64,000 nucleotides of DNA, from positions 117,708 to 181,707 of the forward strand of contig NW_026252136.1 in assembly GCF_025399195.1 (NCBI RefSeq), given 5' to 3'. The notes under the pieces were generated by a model, which saw only the letters and a program-made list of their open reading frames with translations, ran no database searches and was not told where the DNA came from. Positions 24,006 through 35,088 of the stretch are shown in pieces. Position 1 is the first letter of the stretch. Every line of letters begins with the position of its first letter. The stretch is from Umbelopsis ramanniana AG. Lineage: Eukaryota; Mucoromycota; Umbelopsidomycetes; Umbelopsidales; Umbelopsidaceae. Both the position numbers and the translations under genes were made by a program.

Positions 24006-27000
24006 TCATGTGGAAGATGCAGGTGACCTAGGTGGTGAGATCGCACCGAAAGACGACTGGCTATCAGGTGTGATGGAAACGGATGGTATCTGAATATTTA
24101 ATCTGAGGTTGGATGAACTTGCTGGGGCACTGGTTAAGCTGTTGCCTGGACCAGATAATGACGCCGGTGTGGTGGTGCGTAGAATGGAAGATTGTCCTCT
24201 TGCTTGGCTCTTGCCGCTGATGTACAATATGGCATCATCTGATACAGATTCACCATATGAAATCAGCTCTGCTAGAGTATGGCCAGTCTCGGTGTCGAGG
24301 AGGGCAGGGTCAGCACCGTTCTGTAGTAACAACTCGGCAATAGGGAAAGAAAATTCTCGTGGCGTAGGTTGAGCGATTCCTGCATCAAAGCTTTCTTTAA
24401 TGGAATGAGGGTGTTGAAGGGCCAAGTGCAGAGCGTAGTGTGGGATACTGGGGTTCATATTTTCATATGGATCATTATCACTTGCCGAGAAGGCCATATT
24501 AAGTGTAGTGCTGGTGTTGGCTATCGGTATGGTCACAGGAAGGCTTCGATCGTCTGGTCCAAGTTTGACAGACATTAAGCTCTGCTCCAATGAGACAGGA
24601 TGCTGCCTACCGGCGTCACTCTTTCCGTCATGACTATCCGAGCCAAACGATGAAATGGAAGTTCTTTGTGACCATGCCCGAGATCCACCAGTTCGTTTAG
24701 CATTGATGTTCGCTCCAAGTGAAATAGCTTGAACAACAGCCATTGTATTATCTTCGTCTACGCCGGAGAAAAGGAGTTCCGTAGCATCGTTTGCGTTGAG
24801 GATGGTCTTATTGACAAACGCTTTATCCATATATTTTGCTGTGATAAACTTTTGCTTCACTTCTCTTGAATCGTTGCTAGATGGTTTACGAGGTTTATCA
24901 GTGGCGTCGTCCGATAGGAGGGCTTCCCAGATCCGATTGGATCTGTCGTTTCCAATGGCCTGTAGCAACTCCACGATATCAGGTGTATAGGAGGTTCGGT
25001 CAAGTGTGAGTGAGCGAACTTTGGACACATGTGTGCCAAGACTTCGATGAATGCCGGAACATTCTGCCGATAGAGGAGAGGGAAAAAAAAATCAAGTTAG
25101 ACCCTATGATTGTTTGCATGCAGGTAACCCACTGTGACAAATACTTACCAATGCATAGCAGAATTCCCAAATTGATAGAGCACCATTCCGGATTCTTTGT
25201 TCCGCAGTCTGCGCAGTTGAGATTAGACGAATTTTCCCGGAGGTAAGCCAATAACCTTGAGCTATCATGATTCTCTGTTTGGTCCACAAGGGAAGTCCCA
25301 GTGCCGAAGACAGCGGAAGGGCCTGATGCTGTATGGCTACCACCACTGCCAAGATTGCTAAATCCAAAAGCGGTGTGAAATGATCGTCGGTTACGTTCTG
25401 TTGGACTCAGTATACCACCTATGGCATCAAAGACTTCAGCCGTAGACTGGGATGCAGCATTAATTCGTCGCATGTATTTTTCTCGGGTATTGGTGGCAAA
25501 CCCGTTCTTAATAGCTCCGCTTAAAGAACGACCCAACGGTTTTTGCTTTGCTGATGGAGAGTTCGAATCAAATTGGGTAGGATCGTTGGAAGGGTCTTGC
25601 AAATGAAGTGTACTGTTCATTCCATTCAGCAGGCTTTCTATGGCATTACTTATACATGCTATCCAGCTGTTCATGTCTTCTTGAGATGTTGCTTGGTAGG
25701 TTCTACGAGACTGAGGAGTAATAATTTCAAAGCAGAATCTCCGATCAACATTGCGAGCCTCTCGAACAGTAGCAAATCGTAGATTGATTGGTTCATTGTG
25801 CGCCTCAAGCTGTCTTTTCCAGTTACTGTACTCATGTAATTGTCCGCTACTTAATACACACCAATATCTGAGAGTAATGATTTTCCATAACCAGTCAATA
25901 CTCGCCAAGTATCCAACCAAAGTTTCACGTGATGGTACGACTTACTTGTGCCAATTCACCGATGCCACATCAAATGTGTTGCTTTTCGATGGTCGAGACG
26001 TGGAGAATAGAAATCCTTCCTTTCGTCGGCCGGTCTCTGTAGGAACAGACCGATCATGCTGCTCTAGATCTCTTATGCCTTTAAACTTGTCTGCGTCAGC
26101 CAGGCCAGCGCTTATAGAAAAATTCTCGGAGGGTCGTGAGGATTCATCACTGTCGTCCATTGATCTTCGCACACCAATAGATAACATTGGCTCGGAGGGG
26201 ACTCGTTCCAGTGAGGGTTGGTCGGTAGTACTTAATTTATGTTCAAGGAGACTCCTTCTTTCTTTTCGCTCCTTAATTAATTGATTGTCCTCCTTGGAAG
26301 ATGCGTCAATGGCTGCGTGTAGCTCGATCAGCTCATTTCGATTAAGTCCCAATTCCGATGCCACCGTTTGATAAAAGCTGTATTGCTTTTCATAATAATT
26401 AGTAAGATAGCGTAGAACTTCGTTTTCTTTCCGTCCGCCGTGTAAATCTTGCATAAACGCATGGTAATCGAATCTTGTCAGCCCGAATTGCTTACGCTTA
26501 GAGAGATGTCTACTTTCGTATTCAGTCTGCCGGCGAGCTTTCTGTTTCTCTGACTTGAGACTAAGATATTTAGATAGATGTGCATAGTATTCTTTGCTTT
26601 CTTCCTCGAACTGCCTTCGTTTGGCCTCGGCTCCCTTGACATCGGACTCGTAAAGCTTCTTTAACGGATCTATCAAGAGCGCTTGCATGGAATTATGAAG
26701 GCTATTACGTTGTGAATGAATATAAGGAGAAGCTCGATTTAAGTAGGTAGTGGTAAGAGGTTCCAGCGCTGGGGTGTCTCGAAGCACCTTGACTAAAGCT
26801 TCGTCGGCCTCCAAACTTGCTCGCTGAGCTTCTAGAGATGCGATGGCGGCTTTGAGAATTCGTTTCACCGTAGCTTTGAGGGATGCCGTTTTGCTCTCCA
26901 ACTGACTTATGGTTGCGCGAAACAATGGACCATCCTCGATAGCTTTTTCACCATTGGATTCCCACTGAGGCGAAATCTGAGCAGGGTCATTTGCAGAAAT

Positions 27001-27060
27001 GTCCGCTGGTGGAGCAGGAGATGGTGCTTTCGCAACAGCTGATGCTGGAGGTGATGTCAT
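24006..27060 (-). CDS. BAR-PH-ArfGAP-ankyrin protein (ACAP/ASAP-like)
   Basis: GTPase-activating protein for Arf, coupling membrane curvature to vesicle traffic. Three exons (27060-25946, 25867-25149, 25063-24006) give 963 aa. Domains: Ala/Pro-rich leader (1-40); BAR-like helical region about 45-275 (EYYAHLSKYLSLKSEKQKAR, LTNYYEKQYSFYQTVASELG); PH about 340-455 (RKEGFLFSTS, YWCVLSSGQLHEY, FCFEIITPQSRRTYQATSQE); ArfGAP zinc finger about 590-720 (CADCGTKNPEWCSINLG, then ECSGIHRSLGTHVSKVRSLT with the arginine finger); ankyrin-type repeats about 730-860 (AVVQAISLGANINAK, ELLLQNGADPALLDTETGHT); Ser/Pro-rich tail. The ArfGAP C-x2-C-x16-C-x2-C spacing is intact across an intron. Domain order equals animal ACAPs and fungal relatives. 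Confidence 0.93.
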
Positions 27061-27287
27061 CCAAGCAATAATTTAAAGGGAAAGACCGGGTGGAAAGGCT
27101 GCAGCTCAATAGTGAAGGTTGAAAAAAATGGCCAGAAGAGGTTGGTCAGACAAATGTGGTGGCTTATGAGGTTTGACCGCATATCATGGTGGTACTTTTG
27201 TTCGCAATTTTTAATGGTATTTTCTTAAAACCTTTTTTTTGGCTGGGGGTTGGCATGAAAATTCTAGTTATCTATGAACATGGCCAT

Positions 27288-29992
27288 CTAGAGTTGATTG
27301 ACCTTTTCCTTGATCAAGTTCAAAGCGCTACCCTTTTGGAACCATTCAATCTGATCGGTGCTCATAGTGTGCTTAGCTTCAATTTCAAATTGCTCTCCTC
27401 CTTGCTTCTTGACAACCAGTGTCACAGCTTTTCCAGGAGCGATCCCCTTAACACCGATCGTCTCAACGACATCACCACCAGAGAGTTTCTCATAGTCGTT
27501 TTCGTTGGCGAATGTTAATGGAAGGACACCTTGCTTCTTCAAGTTGGTTTCATGGATACGAGCAAACGATCGAGCAATAATAAGCGGGCATCCAAGATAA
27601 CGGACCTGCAAAGCAGCGTGCTCGCGTGCTGAACCCTCACCATAATTGTGCTAGTTGCAATGAAGATTAATATAAATATCTCATAAATTCGGCGGGGCGT
27701 CAACCGCATAAAATCTATGAGATGTACTTACATCGGCAATGACAAGCCATGGCTGATTTTGGGACTTGTAGCTCTTTGCCACCTCGGGAATGCTGCCTTC
27801 TTTGCCAGTGGTAATATCGGTCACAACATTGACCTTGCCATTATCGGCGTTAAGAGCGCCGATCAATGTGTTTTCAGCGATGTTTTGAAGATGACCCTTG
27901 TACTTGAGCCAAGGTCCAGCAGCAGAAATGTGATCAGTAGTGCATTTGCCTTCCACCTTGACCAAAACTCGCAAATTCTTCATCTCATCTCCGTTCCATG
28001 CATCAAATGGATCCAAAACTTGAAGACGGTTGGACTTGGGATCAACCTTAATCTCAACATTTTCGTCGGATGTGGGCGTAGGGGATGGAGGTTCGTAGGT
28101 GGCTCTTCCAGCGTCGAATCCTTGGCCAGGCAAGTCATCACCATGCGGGGGTTCAAAGCGGAAATCTTGTCCATTCTTGTCCTGAAGACTATCCGTCATG
28201 GGGTTGAAAGACAACTTGCCAGAGAAAGTCATAGCGGTGACGATCTCAGGAGCAGCTAAGAAATTCATGGTCTTGGGGTTACCGTCATTTCGGCTACGGA
28301 AGTTACGGTTGAAGGATGTCAAAATAGCATTTTCTTCGGGCTTGGACTTGTCAATGTCCGTACGCTTCCATTGACCAATGCAAGGTCCACAAGCGTTGGC
28401 CAAAACTTGAGCACCAGCGTTCTCAAATTCCTTGACCTGACCGTCTCGTTCGATAGTAGCGCGGATCTGCTCAGAACCAGGAGTGACCAAGAAATTGCTC
28501 TTGGTGCTGATGCCAGCGGCAGCAGCTTGTCTAGCGATGGAGGCAGATCGTGACATATCCTCATAGGAAGAGTTTGTGCAGGATCCAATCAATCCAGCAG
28601 ACAGCTCATCCTTCCATCCCTTCTCCTTGACAAGATCCTTAAACTTGCTAAGAGGTGTGCTCAAATCAGGTGTGAAGGGTCCGTTAATGTGGGGCTCGAT
28701 TTCCGAAAGGTTCAATTCAATGACCTTATCATAGTGAGCGCCTTCGTCAGCACGCAAAAAGTCTTTGTGGGCGTCAGCTGCCTCAGCAACAGCACGGCGA
28801 CCAGTGGCACCAAGGTAGCCACGCATCTTTTCAGTGTAAGGGAAGACAGATGTGGTAGCACCAACCTATTAAATTCGTTATGCATCTTAGTTAGTTAACC
28901 ATCGCGTGCTTTTTAAAAGATATCATTGTTATCGCAAAGCATTACCTCAGCACCCATGTTACAGATAGTGGCCATACCCGTGCAAGACAATGTTTGTGTA
29001 CCTTCGCCAAAATATTCAATGATGTGACCGGTACCACCCTATGGAAAGAAACGGTTTGTGAATACGCCAAAATATAAGATCCCTAAGTGACAGCTAGTAC
29101 TTACTCTGACAGTCAAATCACCAGCAAGCTTGAGAATGACGTCCTTAGGGCTAGTCCAAGGGTTGAGCTTGCCAGTCATCTTAATACCAATGACATTAGG
29201 AGCCTTCAACTCCCAAGGAATATTGGCCATAGCGTCGACAGCGTCAGCACCACCAACACCAATGGCAAGCATACCCAAACCACCGGCATTAGGAGTATGT
29301 GAATCAGTACCCAACATCAATTTACCGGGGGCTGCATAGTTCTCAAGGACGATCTGGTGAATGATACCTAGTAGACTGTCAACATACAGTTCATCAAGAT
29401 TATACAGTGGAAGCCTCATCCTTACCACTTCCGGGTCTCCAAAAGGCGATACCATACTTCTTAGCGGCACTTTCGAGGAAATCAAAGATCTCCTTGTTGT
29501 TGGTGATGGCGGTGTCAACGTCTTTATCGGCACCAGCAAAGGCTTCAATCAAGTGATCGCAGTGAATGGATGATGGAACAGCAGTTGTCTTCATGCCGGA
29601 GAGCATAAACTGAAGAACAGCCATTTGAGCTGAAGCGTCCTGCATAGCAACACGATCTATACACCACAACCGTTAATAGCAGACCAACGATCACGCCATA
29701 CTAAGCTGCATTACAAACCTGGCGACAACTTGAGGTAAGTCTCTCCGCGAACGGGGATAGTTTCTTCAGGGTTGGTAAGATGAGAGTATAAAATCTTCTC
29801 GGCCAAGGTAAGGGGTCTGCCGTCCAGAATTCGCTTAACCTTTGTAAGGTTGTCTGTCAACTTGGTATATGGCGGAGTGATTGTACGGCAATCTTTCTCA
29901 GGTACTGGGTTTACGGACGTGGCAAGACGTCTTCGTAACATGCGAGAACTAGAAACTAGTGATGTTCTTGCAGACAACATAGCAGTGACCAT
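27288..29992 (-). CDS. ACO1: Aconitate hydratase, mitochondrial
   Basis: Citrate/isocitrate isomerase of the TCA cycle with a [4Fe-4S] cluster. Six exons (29992-29719, 29656-29426, 29367-29105, 29038-28946, 28865-27732, 27650-27288) give 785 aa, the normal mitochondrial length. Residues 1-30 form a basic Ser/Arg-rich targeting peptide ([20 protein letters not shown]). Cluster ligands appear in [18 protein letters not shown] and [11 protein letters not shown], substrate and cluster segments in [34 protein letters not shown] and [17 protein letters not shown], and the swivel domain in [20 protein letters not shown]. Codon usage is C/G-ending in part, as for an abundant enzyme. Only 227 bp separate its stop from the ArfGAP start on the same strand. 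Confidence 0.98.
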
Positions 29993-30208
29993 GGTTGCCG
30001 AGGAAAAGAGAGGGGAGGAAGAAGGAAGAGAGAAAGTCTTAGACTTAATTGATGTTAAAAAAGTTTCAGCTTGGAAATGAGATGATCTCGTTTTTTAAAT
30101 CTCCGTCCGTCACGTGTATAGACCAGACTTTCAAAGTTTGTTCGGAACCTCATTTGTGAAGCTTGGAAATGATGAAAAAATGTACCGTACTGTATTAGCA
30201 TCAGATCC
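29993..30208. other. Aconitase promoter and leader
   Basis: Short AT-rich stretch upstream of the aconitase start (minus strand) with a TCACGTG-type E-box (CACGTG at about 30112-30117). It also holds the 3' end of the possible microprotein gene. Confidence 0.35.
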
Positions 30209-30220
30209 TCAAGCTTCATC

Positions 30221-30409
30221 TTAATGCAGTTGAATTGAGCGGATTGAATGAATTAGTGGAGATTTCCTACCTATCGTCCCATAATAAAAGGCGTCAATAT
30301 TCACTACAAGATAGGCAGCCAAACCAAAAACACAAAAAAGCCATTTTGTAAACAGTTGTTTTCTCTTGTTTAACAAATGTATTCCCATAGGCCAACGATT
30401 ATATCCCAT
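30221..30409 (-). CDS. Possible single-helix microprotein
   Basis: Open frame of 62 codons beginning MGYNRWPMGIHLLNKRKQ, followed by one clear hydrophobic helix (LFCVFGLAAYLVVNIDAFYY) and GTIGRK. A TATAAATA lies 55 bp upstream on the same strand, which is the best argument that it is transcribed. A GT donor at 30270 with an AAG acceptor at 30220 would give a 49-aa product ending GTIGDEA with stop at 30209. The basic segment before the helix suggests a membrane protein with its N-terminus in the cytosol or mitochondrial matrix. I do not recognise a family; small respiratory-chain assembly factors have this look, but that is only a resemblance. Confidence 0.4.
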   Translation of the reverse strand: MGYNRWPMGIHLLNKRKQLFTKWLFCVFGLAAYLVVNIDAFYYGTIGRKSPLIHSIRSIQLH

Positions 30410-30463
30410 TTCGGTTTTGATGAAGCATACCAGCTAATGTGATTCATAATGAGAAGACTATTG

Positions 30464-30471
30464 TATTTATA
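30464..30471 (-). promoter_or_regulatory. Candidate TATA box of the microprotein gene
   Basis: TATAAATA on the minus strand, 55 bp upstream of the ATG at 30409. Spacing is short but compatible with a compact fungal promoter. Confidence 0.45.
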
Positions 30472-30607
30472 TCGCCTTGCAAATATGCTTGAACATAAAG
30501 AAAATTTTGGCAGTTTTGGTGGATTGATTGCAGAGTTAAAGGTTCACATATAGAAGCTGCAGGCTATGTCGACTACTAAGAATTGCATACGTCCTTAGGA
30601 TCATCAC

Positions 30608-31153
30608 TTAAAGTTGTTTGATGACATTTTCGACAAGGCTGACGTTGAGGCCGGTATTGTCGGGCTCAACAAAAAGCTTCTTAACAACACCGTTTTCAAC
30701 AACAGCAGCAAAACGCTTGTAGCGGTGGTTGCCAAGGACACCAGTTGCATCAAAGTTCAAATCGAGAGCTTTGGCGAGGCTACCGGCAGGATCAGCCAAG
30801 AGCTTGACTTCACCTTTGTTGCCAACCGACTCACCCCAGGCGTTCATAACGAAAGCGTCGTTGACGGAGACGCATGCGATGAAATCAACACCTTTGGCTT
30901 TGAGGTCGTCTGCTTGCTTAATGTAGCCGGGTAGATGGCTCTTGGTACATCCAGGTGTGAAGGCACCGGGAACGCCAAAGAGGATAGCACGCTTCTTGTC
31001 ACCAAGGAGCTCGCCAGCCTTGTAAGTCTCGGCAGGGGAAGAACCTTGCACTTCCACGTTAGGAATACAATCTCCTACCTTGAGAAAAGCAGCTGAGGAA
31101 GAGTGGAAGGATCTCTTAGCCTGGGTAAGGAACGTACGACTGACACTGAGCAT
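30608..31153 (-). CDS. Peroxiredoxin, Prx5/AHP1 type
   Basis: Thiol peroxidase reducing H2O2 and alkyl hydroperoxides. Intronless, 181 aa. The first 22 residues (MLSVSRTFLTQAKRSFHSSS) form a mitochondrial-type presequence. The peroxidatic site is in VPGAFTPGCTKSHLPGY with Cys69; further Prx5 blocks are FIACVSVNDAFVMNAWG, LLADPAGSLAKALDLN and GNHRYKRFAAVVENG. The only other cysteines are Cys29 and Cys94; none lies in the C-terminal third where animal PRDX5 has its resolving Cys, so this enzyme probably works as a one-Cys form recycled by glutathione/glutaredoxin, as several fungal and plant members do (inference). It shares a 139-bp divergent promoter with the AMPK gamma gene. Confidence 0.96.
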   Translation of the reverse strand: MLSVSRTFLTQAKRSFHSSSAAFLKVGDCIPNVEVQGSSPAETYKAGELLGDKKRAILFGVPGAFTPGCTKSHLPGYIKQADDLKAKGVDFIACVSVNDAFVMNAWGESVGNKGEVKLLADPAGSLAKALDLNFDATGVLGNHRYKRFAAVVENGVVKKLFVEPDNTGLNVSLVENVIKQL

Positions 31154-31292
31154 ATTGAGGAGAGAAAGAAAGAATTGATTGTGACGCGCTTCAAGAGCCC
31201 AAGCATGACGAATTTATTCCAGCGCTCCGCTGAAAAAGCCACCTCCGATACCCTCGGCTTTGCTTCAAACCACTCACTATTGCCGGTCCCTC
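31154..31292. promoter_or_regulatory. Compact bidirectional promoter, peroxiredoxin / AMPK gamma
   Basis: The two start codons are divergent and only 139 bp apart, so both promoters and both leaders lie in or across this interval. On the plus strand an ATG at 31205 opens a 50-codon frame that overlaps the AMPK gamma start out of frame, a possible inhibitory upstream ORF if transcription starts upstream of it. Confidence 0.6.
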
Positions 31293-32524
31293 ATGGATTC
31301 CAACGACAACTTGCAGGATCTAGTTCGTGGATTTCTCAAACAGCACACCACCTATGACGTTCTCCCTGTCAGCTATCGGTTAATTGTGCTGGATACCCAA
31401 CTCTTGGTCAAGAAAGCATTAGCGGCATTAATGCAGAACGGTAAATGCCTAAGCCAATGTATAAAACATGAGCACGACATTGACTAATTCTATTCCATCA
31501 CTTCCAGGTATTGTCTCTGCGCCACTATGGTCCAGCCAAGATCAAAAGTTTGCAGGAATGCTCACCGTTTCTGATTTCATTAACCTAATTCAATACTACT
31601 ACACACACTCCTCGGTACAAGACGCCCTACACGACATTGAAAGCTTTCAAATTCAACATATGCGAGACGTTGAAAAGCGAGTAGGAGCACCAGCACCTCA
31701 ATTACTTTCAATACATCCTATGTCAACTTTATATGACGCATCCAAATTGCTGGTAGAAAGCAGATCACACCGTATACCATTGCTAGACAGAGAAGCCGAA
31801 ACTCAGACTGAACTGATTGTGAGCGTTCTCACCCAATATCGCATACTCAAATTCATCGCTGTCAATGTAAGGATGATGTTATGTCGTTGTGAGTTACAAG
31901 CGGAACTTTCCTAACCGGACCATTGTGTTGTGACTCTAGTTTCAAGAAACACGGGCGTTACGACAGCCTCTTCATGAATTGAAGATCGGAACATACGAAA
32001 ATATTGCAATAGCGAAAAAAACCACGCCTATTATTCAAGTCATTAATATGTTTGTGGAAAACCACATCAGCTCTGTGCCGATTGTAGATGATGAAAATGT
32101 CGTGCTCAATGTATATGAAACAGTGGATGTGATGGTGAGTATCGATAGCGATAAGCTTTCGGTTTAGAGTAAATGCTCATGTTTATGCTGTTTTACAGAG
32201 TATCGCAAAATCTGGCAAATACAATGAACTGGATGTGCCTGTTGGCGTGGCATTAGAAGCGAGACCAGATGTAAGCATTTTTGATGAATAACAGGGGAGG
32301 GAAGAATGTCCCCAATGGGGCCCTCTAAATATGATAGATCCTTATTCGTCTTCCTTCCACAGGACTTTCCCGGTGTTCACACGTGTACATTGAATGATAC
32401 CCTATACTCCATCTTTAGCACGATTCGAAAGCGGAGAGTGTACCGATTGATCGTAGTCGACCAAGATAACAAGCTGAAGGGTATTGTCAGCTTATCAGAC
32501 ATCCTGCGATACTTGATAGGTTAG
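31293..32524 (+). CDS. SNF4: AMPK/SNF1 gamma subunit
   Basis: Regulatory subunit of the SNF1/AMPK kinase, sensing AMP/ADP/ATP through CBS domains. Five exons (31293-31440, 31508-31866, 31940-32134, 32199-32270, 32363-32524) give 311 aa, close to yeast Snf4 (322). Four CBS repeats are visible in order: SYRLIVLDTQLLVKKALAAL with GIVSAPLWSSQDQKFAGMLT, LLSIHPMSTLYDASKLLVES, IAKKTTPIIQVINMFVENHI with SSVPIVDDENVVLNVYE, and CTLNDTLYSIFSTIRKRRVY with LIVVDQDNKLKGIVSLSDIL. The segment SDFINLIQYYY is a gamma hallmark. The start was set at MDSNDNLQDLV; it precedes the conserved L-V-R-G-F-L-K-Q-H-T-T-Y-D-V-L-P helix directly. Confidence 0.96.
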
Positions 32525-32929
32525 CAATATATCTGTTCTAGAATGTGAACAAAACGCAGCAATACGATCCGTGGTGGTTCTTTTTTTTTCGTTTACTATT
32601 TTTGAAATTAAGGGGTTGTGGAAGATAACAAGAATACGACCGCGATCCATCTCAAACTGTGTATGCGTGTACAAAATAAAATGGTAATAATAGAACAAAA
32701 AAAAGGCAATCTGAATAGAGTAGTGGGATAAGATAGGATTGTAACTGATTGAACAATGGAGTTCGGACGAAAGTGGAGTGGAGGGGTTCATAGCTATGTC
32801 GTAAGAATAGCCGAGAGAAAAAAATCGAGTATATCTATTTACAGTGTTGAAAAGGAATATAACAATGGTAGGGGAGAGAAATTTTGAAAGTGATTTTGCT
32901 CTAGTAAAGGGATGAAAAAAGGTAGTAGG
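32525..32929. other. Convergent 3' region
   Basis: 405 bp between the AMPK gamma stop and the stop of the coiled-coil gene. Very AT-rich with A/T runs, expected for two 3' UTRs. No further feature recognised. Confidence 0.45.
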
Positions 32930-34886
32930 TCAAGGAAATTTGATCTTGAATTGCATACTATGCACAGAACCCGTCCACAAGAAGCGTGAAGCTAACACGG
33001 CCAAAGTGATGGGCACACTCCAGTCATCTGTGATTTGCAAGCTTGCCGCAAGGCCGAAAAACAAACTCATAACTGTAAATACAGCTTGTTGACCGCCCAC
33101 CATGATTATTGTAGGTGCTGCCGATTTCTCTGGATTTGGGTATAGGCAAGGCAATTCGGTATCGCCTTGTTCCTTGATGTTCAGCGCGTTTTGCGCCTCA
33201 ACTTTTTCTTTGTCATCACCTTTGTCTTTGATCTTGCTGTCTACTTTCAACTTTTCATCTTGCGTCTTGGATATCTTGCTCCCGGGTTTCAACGTTTGAG
33301 ACGGCCATTCCTTGGTTACTATAGCCTCTGGTTTCTTCACGGTTTCAATGTCCTGCTTAGAGCTGCTGACCTCGCTGTTGCCATTGCGGTCATCATCATC
33401 AGAATCGTCATCATCAAACACATGATGATGCCTTCCTTCGTCACCTACACTGAGATCACCTCGAAGCATTTTTTCCAGAAGCTGAGTGTCATTCATCCTA
33501 AATGATAGTCGTTTCGATGCCATGAGAAGTTGTGAACGCCGTCTAGGGTCTGGCTGGTCCCTATCTTCGTCCTTGTCGTCCTCCTCCATGCGATTGATTT
33601 TGGAGTCATGTCTGCTCTGTTTCAAGATTGATACTGGCGCTGCAGTCGATATGGTCGCCTTCTTGATGGTGGTGGGTGGGGTTGTGGTGGCGGAAACTGA
33701 TGTTGCATCGGGAGTGTCCAGTTGCTAGAAACACAGAAAATGGGAATCCAAAATGTTATCAGACACGTTTGGCATCGAGATGCATGTTTGAATTGAGAGG
33801 GAAAGAAAATAGACAGAACCTAGGTTTTGCTTTGAAGCTCCTCCTATCGGTCTATGATGGTGTTCACTAAGATCTTACCTGCTGTAAGTGAGCCACTAGC
33901 TCCTCTAAAGATGTAAACTCTTGCTCTAACTGGGACACCAGCTCCTCTTTCAGTCGTAATTCTTGTTTGAGTGTTTCTGTATCCGTGGTGTGGTATTGTA
34001 ATTGTCGTATTATATCCTCCTTGTCTTGATTCATATCCTCAATGGTATCTTCGAGCTCCACAATCTTGTTTTGAAGTTCGGCAGCATAGGAGCCTTGGGA
34101 TATATAGGAATGAATGACGGGTCTGCAAATGTGTTGCGCCTCGACTTTTTGTTCATCCGATTCTGGAGGTAAGGTCATCACTACAGCTGATTGATCAATT
34201 GAGGCGGCCGTAAAACAACACGTCTCCTCACACAATGCAGATCCATTGATCTACATAAACCACGAGTGTTGCGGGTCAGTCAACCGAACTCTAGACCTCA
34301 AAAGACGCAAAGAAAGTTTCTCTCACCTGTCTGTGTAGCAGATTGATCATTTGCACGAGATATTCATACTCAGGACCAACAGATTTTAGCTTGATAACTT
34401 CCTCTTCCCGGTGACGATTTAGTTCATTGGTCTTCTCATCAACATCCATTTGCAGTAATTTATTAGCCCGTTGCAGTCGAATATTGGCAAGGGTCAGTTC
34501 GCTAATTTTTTCTTGCAGTGGCTGGGTGGTTTGCTTGATTAAATTGTCGGTATCGATCTTTAATAAACGGTTTGTACGCAGTAATTTGACATTTTGCAAA
34601 GTCATGGCTTCGATTTGATTCTCTAACTGTCGAATTCGCGTCGTACTATTACCTCTCTGGATTTCTCGCTGTTCAGATTGAACAGGCTTTATATTGGGCT
34701 CTATGTCGGTCTGTAAAAGACTTAGTTGGTAATCTAGCCAGGATGACTCATGGGGGAGTTTTTTTTTTGTTGTTTTACCTCAACATCATCGTATGGTATG
34801 GAGTAGTTCATAAGGTTGGAATTCACGCTGAATCTTGAACTTTGCGCGTCCAACATGGTGGTGGCCCCTTGTGTTCGCCGCGACAT
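32930..34886 (-). CDS. Coiled-coil protein with C-terminal membrane helices, unknown
   Basis: Four exons (34886-34779, 34710-34327, 34250-33879, 33724-32930) give 552 aa. Residues about 50-150 are a long heptad coiled coil (LENQIEAMTLQNVKLLRTN, LTLANIRLQRANKLLQMDVD). A second coiled coil sits near 200-275 (AELQNKIVELEDTIEDMNQD, LVSQLEQEFTSLEELVAHLQ). Residues 300-450 are highly charged, with an acidic FDDDDSDDDDRN stretch followed by a Lys-rich segment. The last 70 residues hold two hydrophobic stretches (IIMVGGQQAVFTVMSLFFGL and VPITLAVLASRFLWTG), so the protein probably ends in an organelle membrane with the coils in the cytosol. I know no named family with this order; a tether or organelle adaptor is a guess from architecture. 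Confidence 0.75.
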
Positions 34887-35088
34887 GAGTTCAAAAAGAC
34901 GATTACAGAATTTACAAGATGAAGCTGGAAAAAGGGAACTATAGCGAAAATCCTCGTTGACTGTTCCTTGAAATGAAGACGTTGCACGAGCTTCAAGCTC
35001 GTAACAAAAATTTTGGGAACCTTTCCCCGCTCAGCTAAAACTTGTTTCCAGACGCCTCATGAAATATTGAAATTTCCACTTCAACCCA

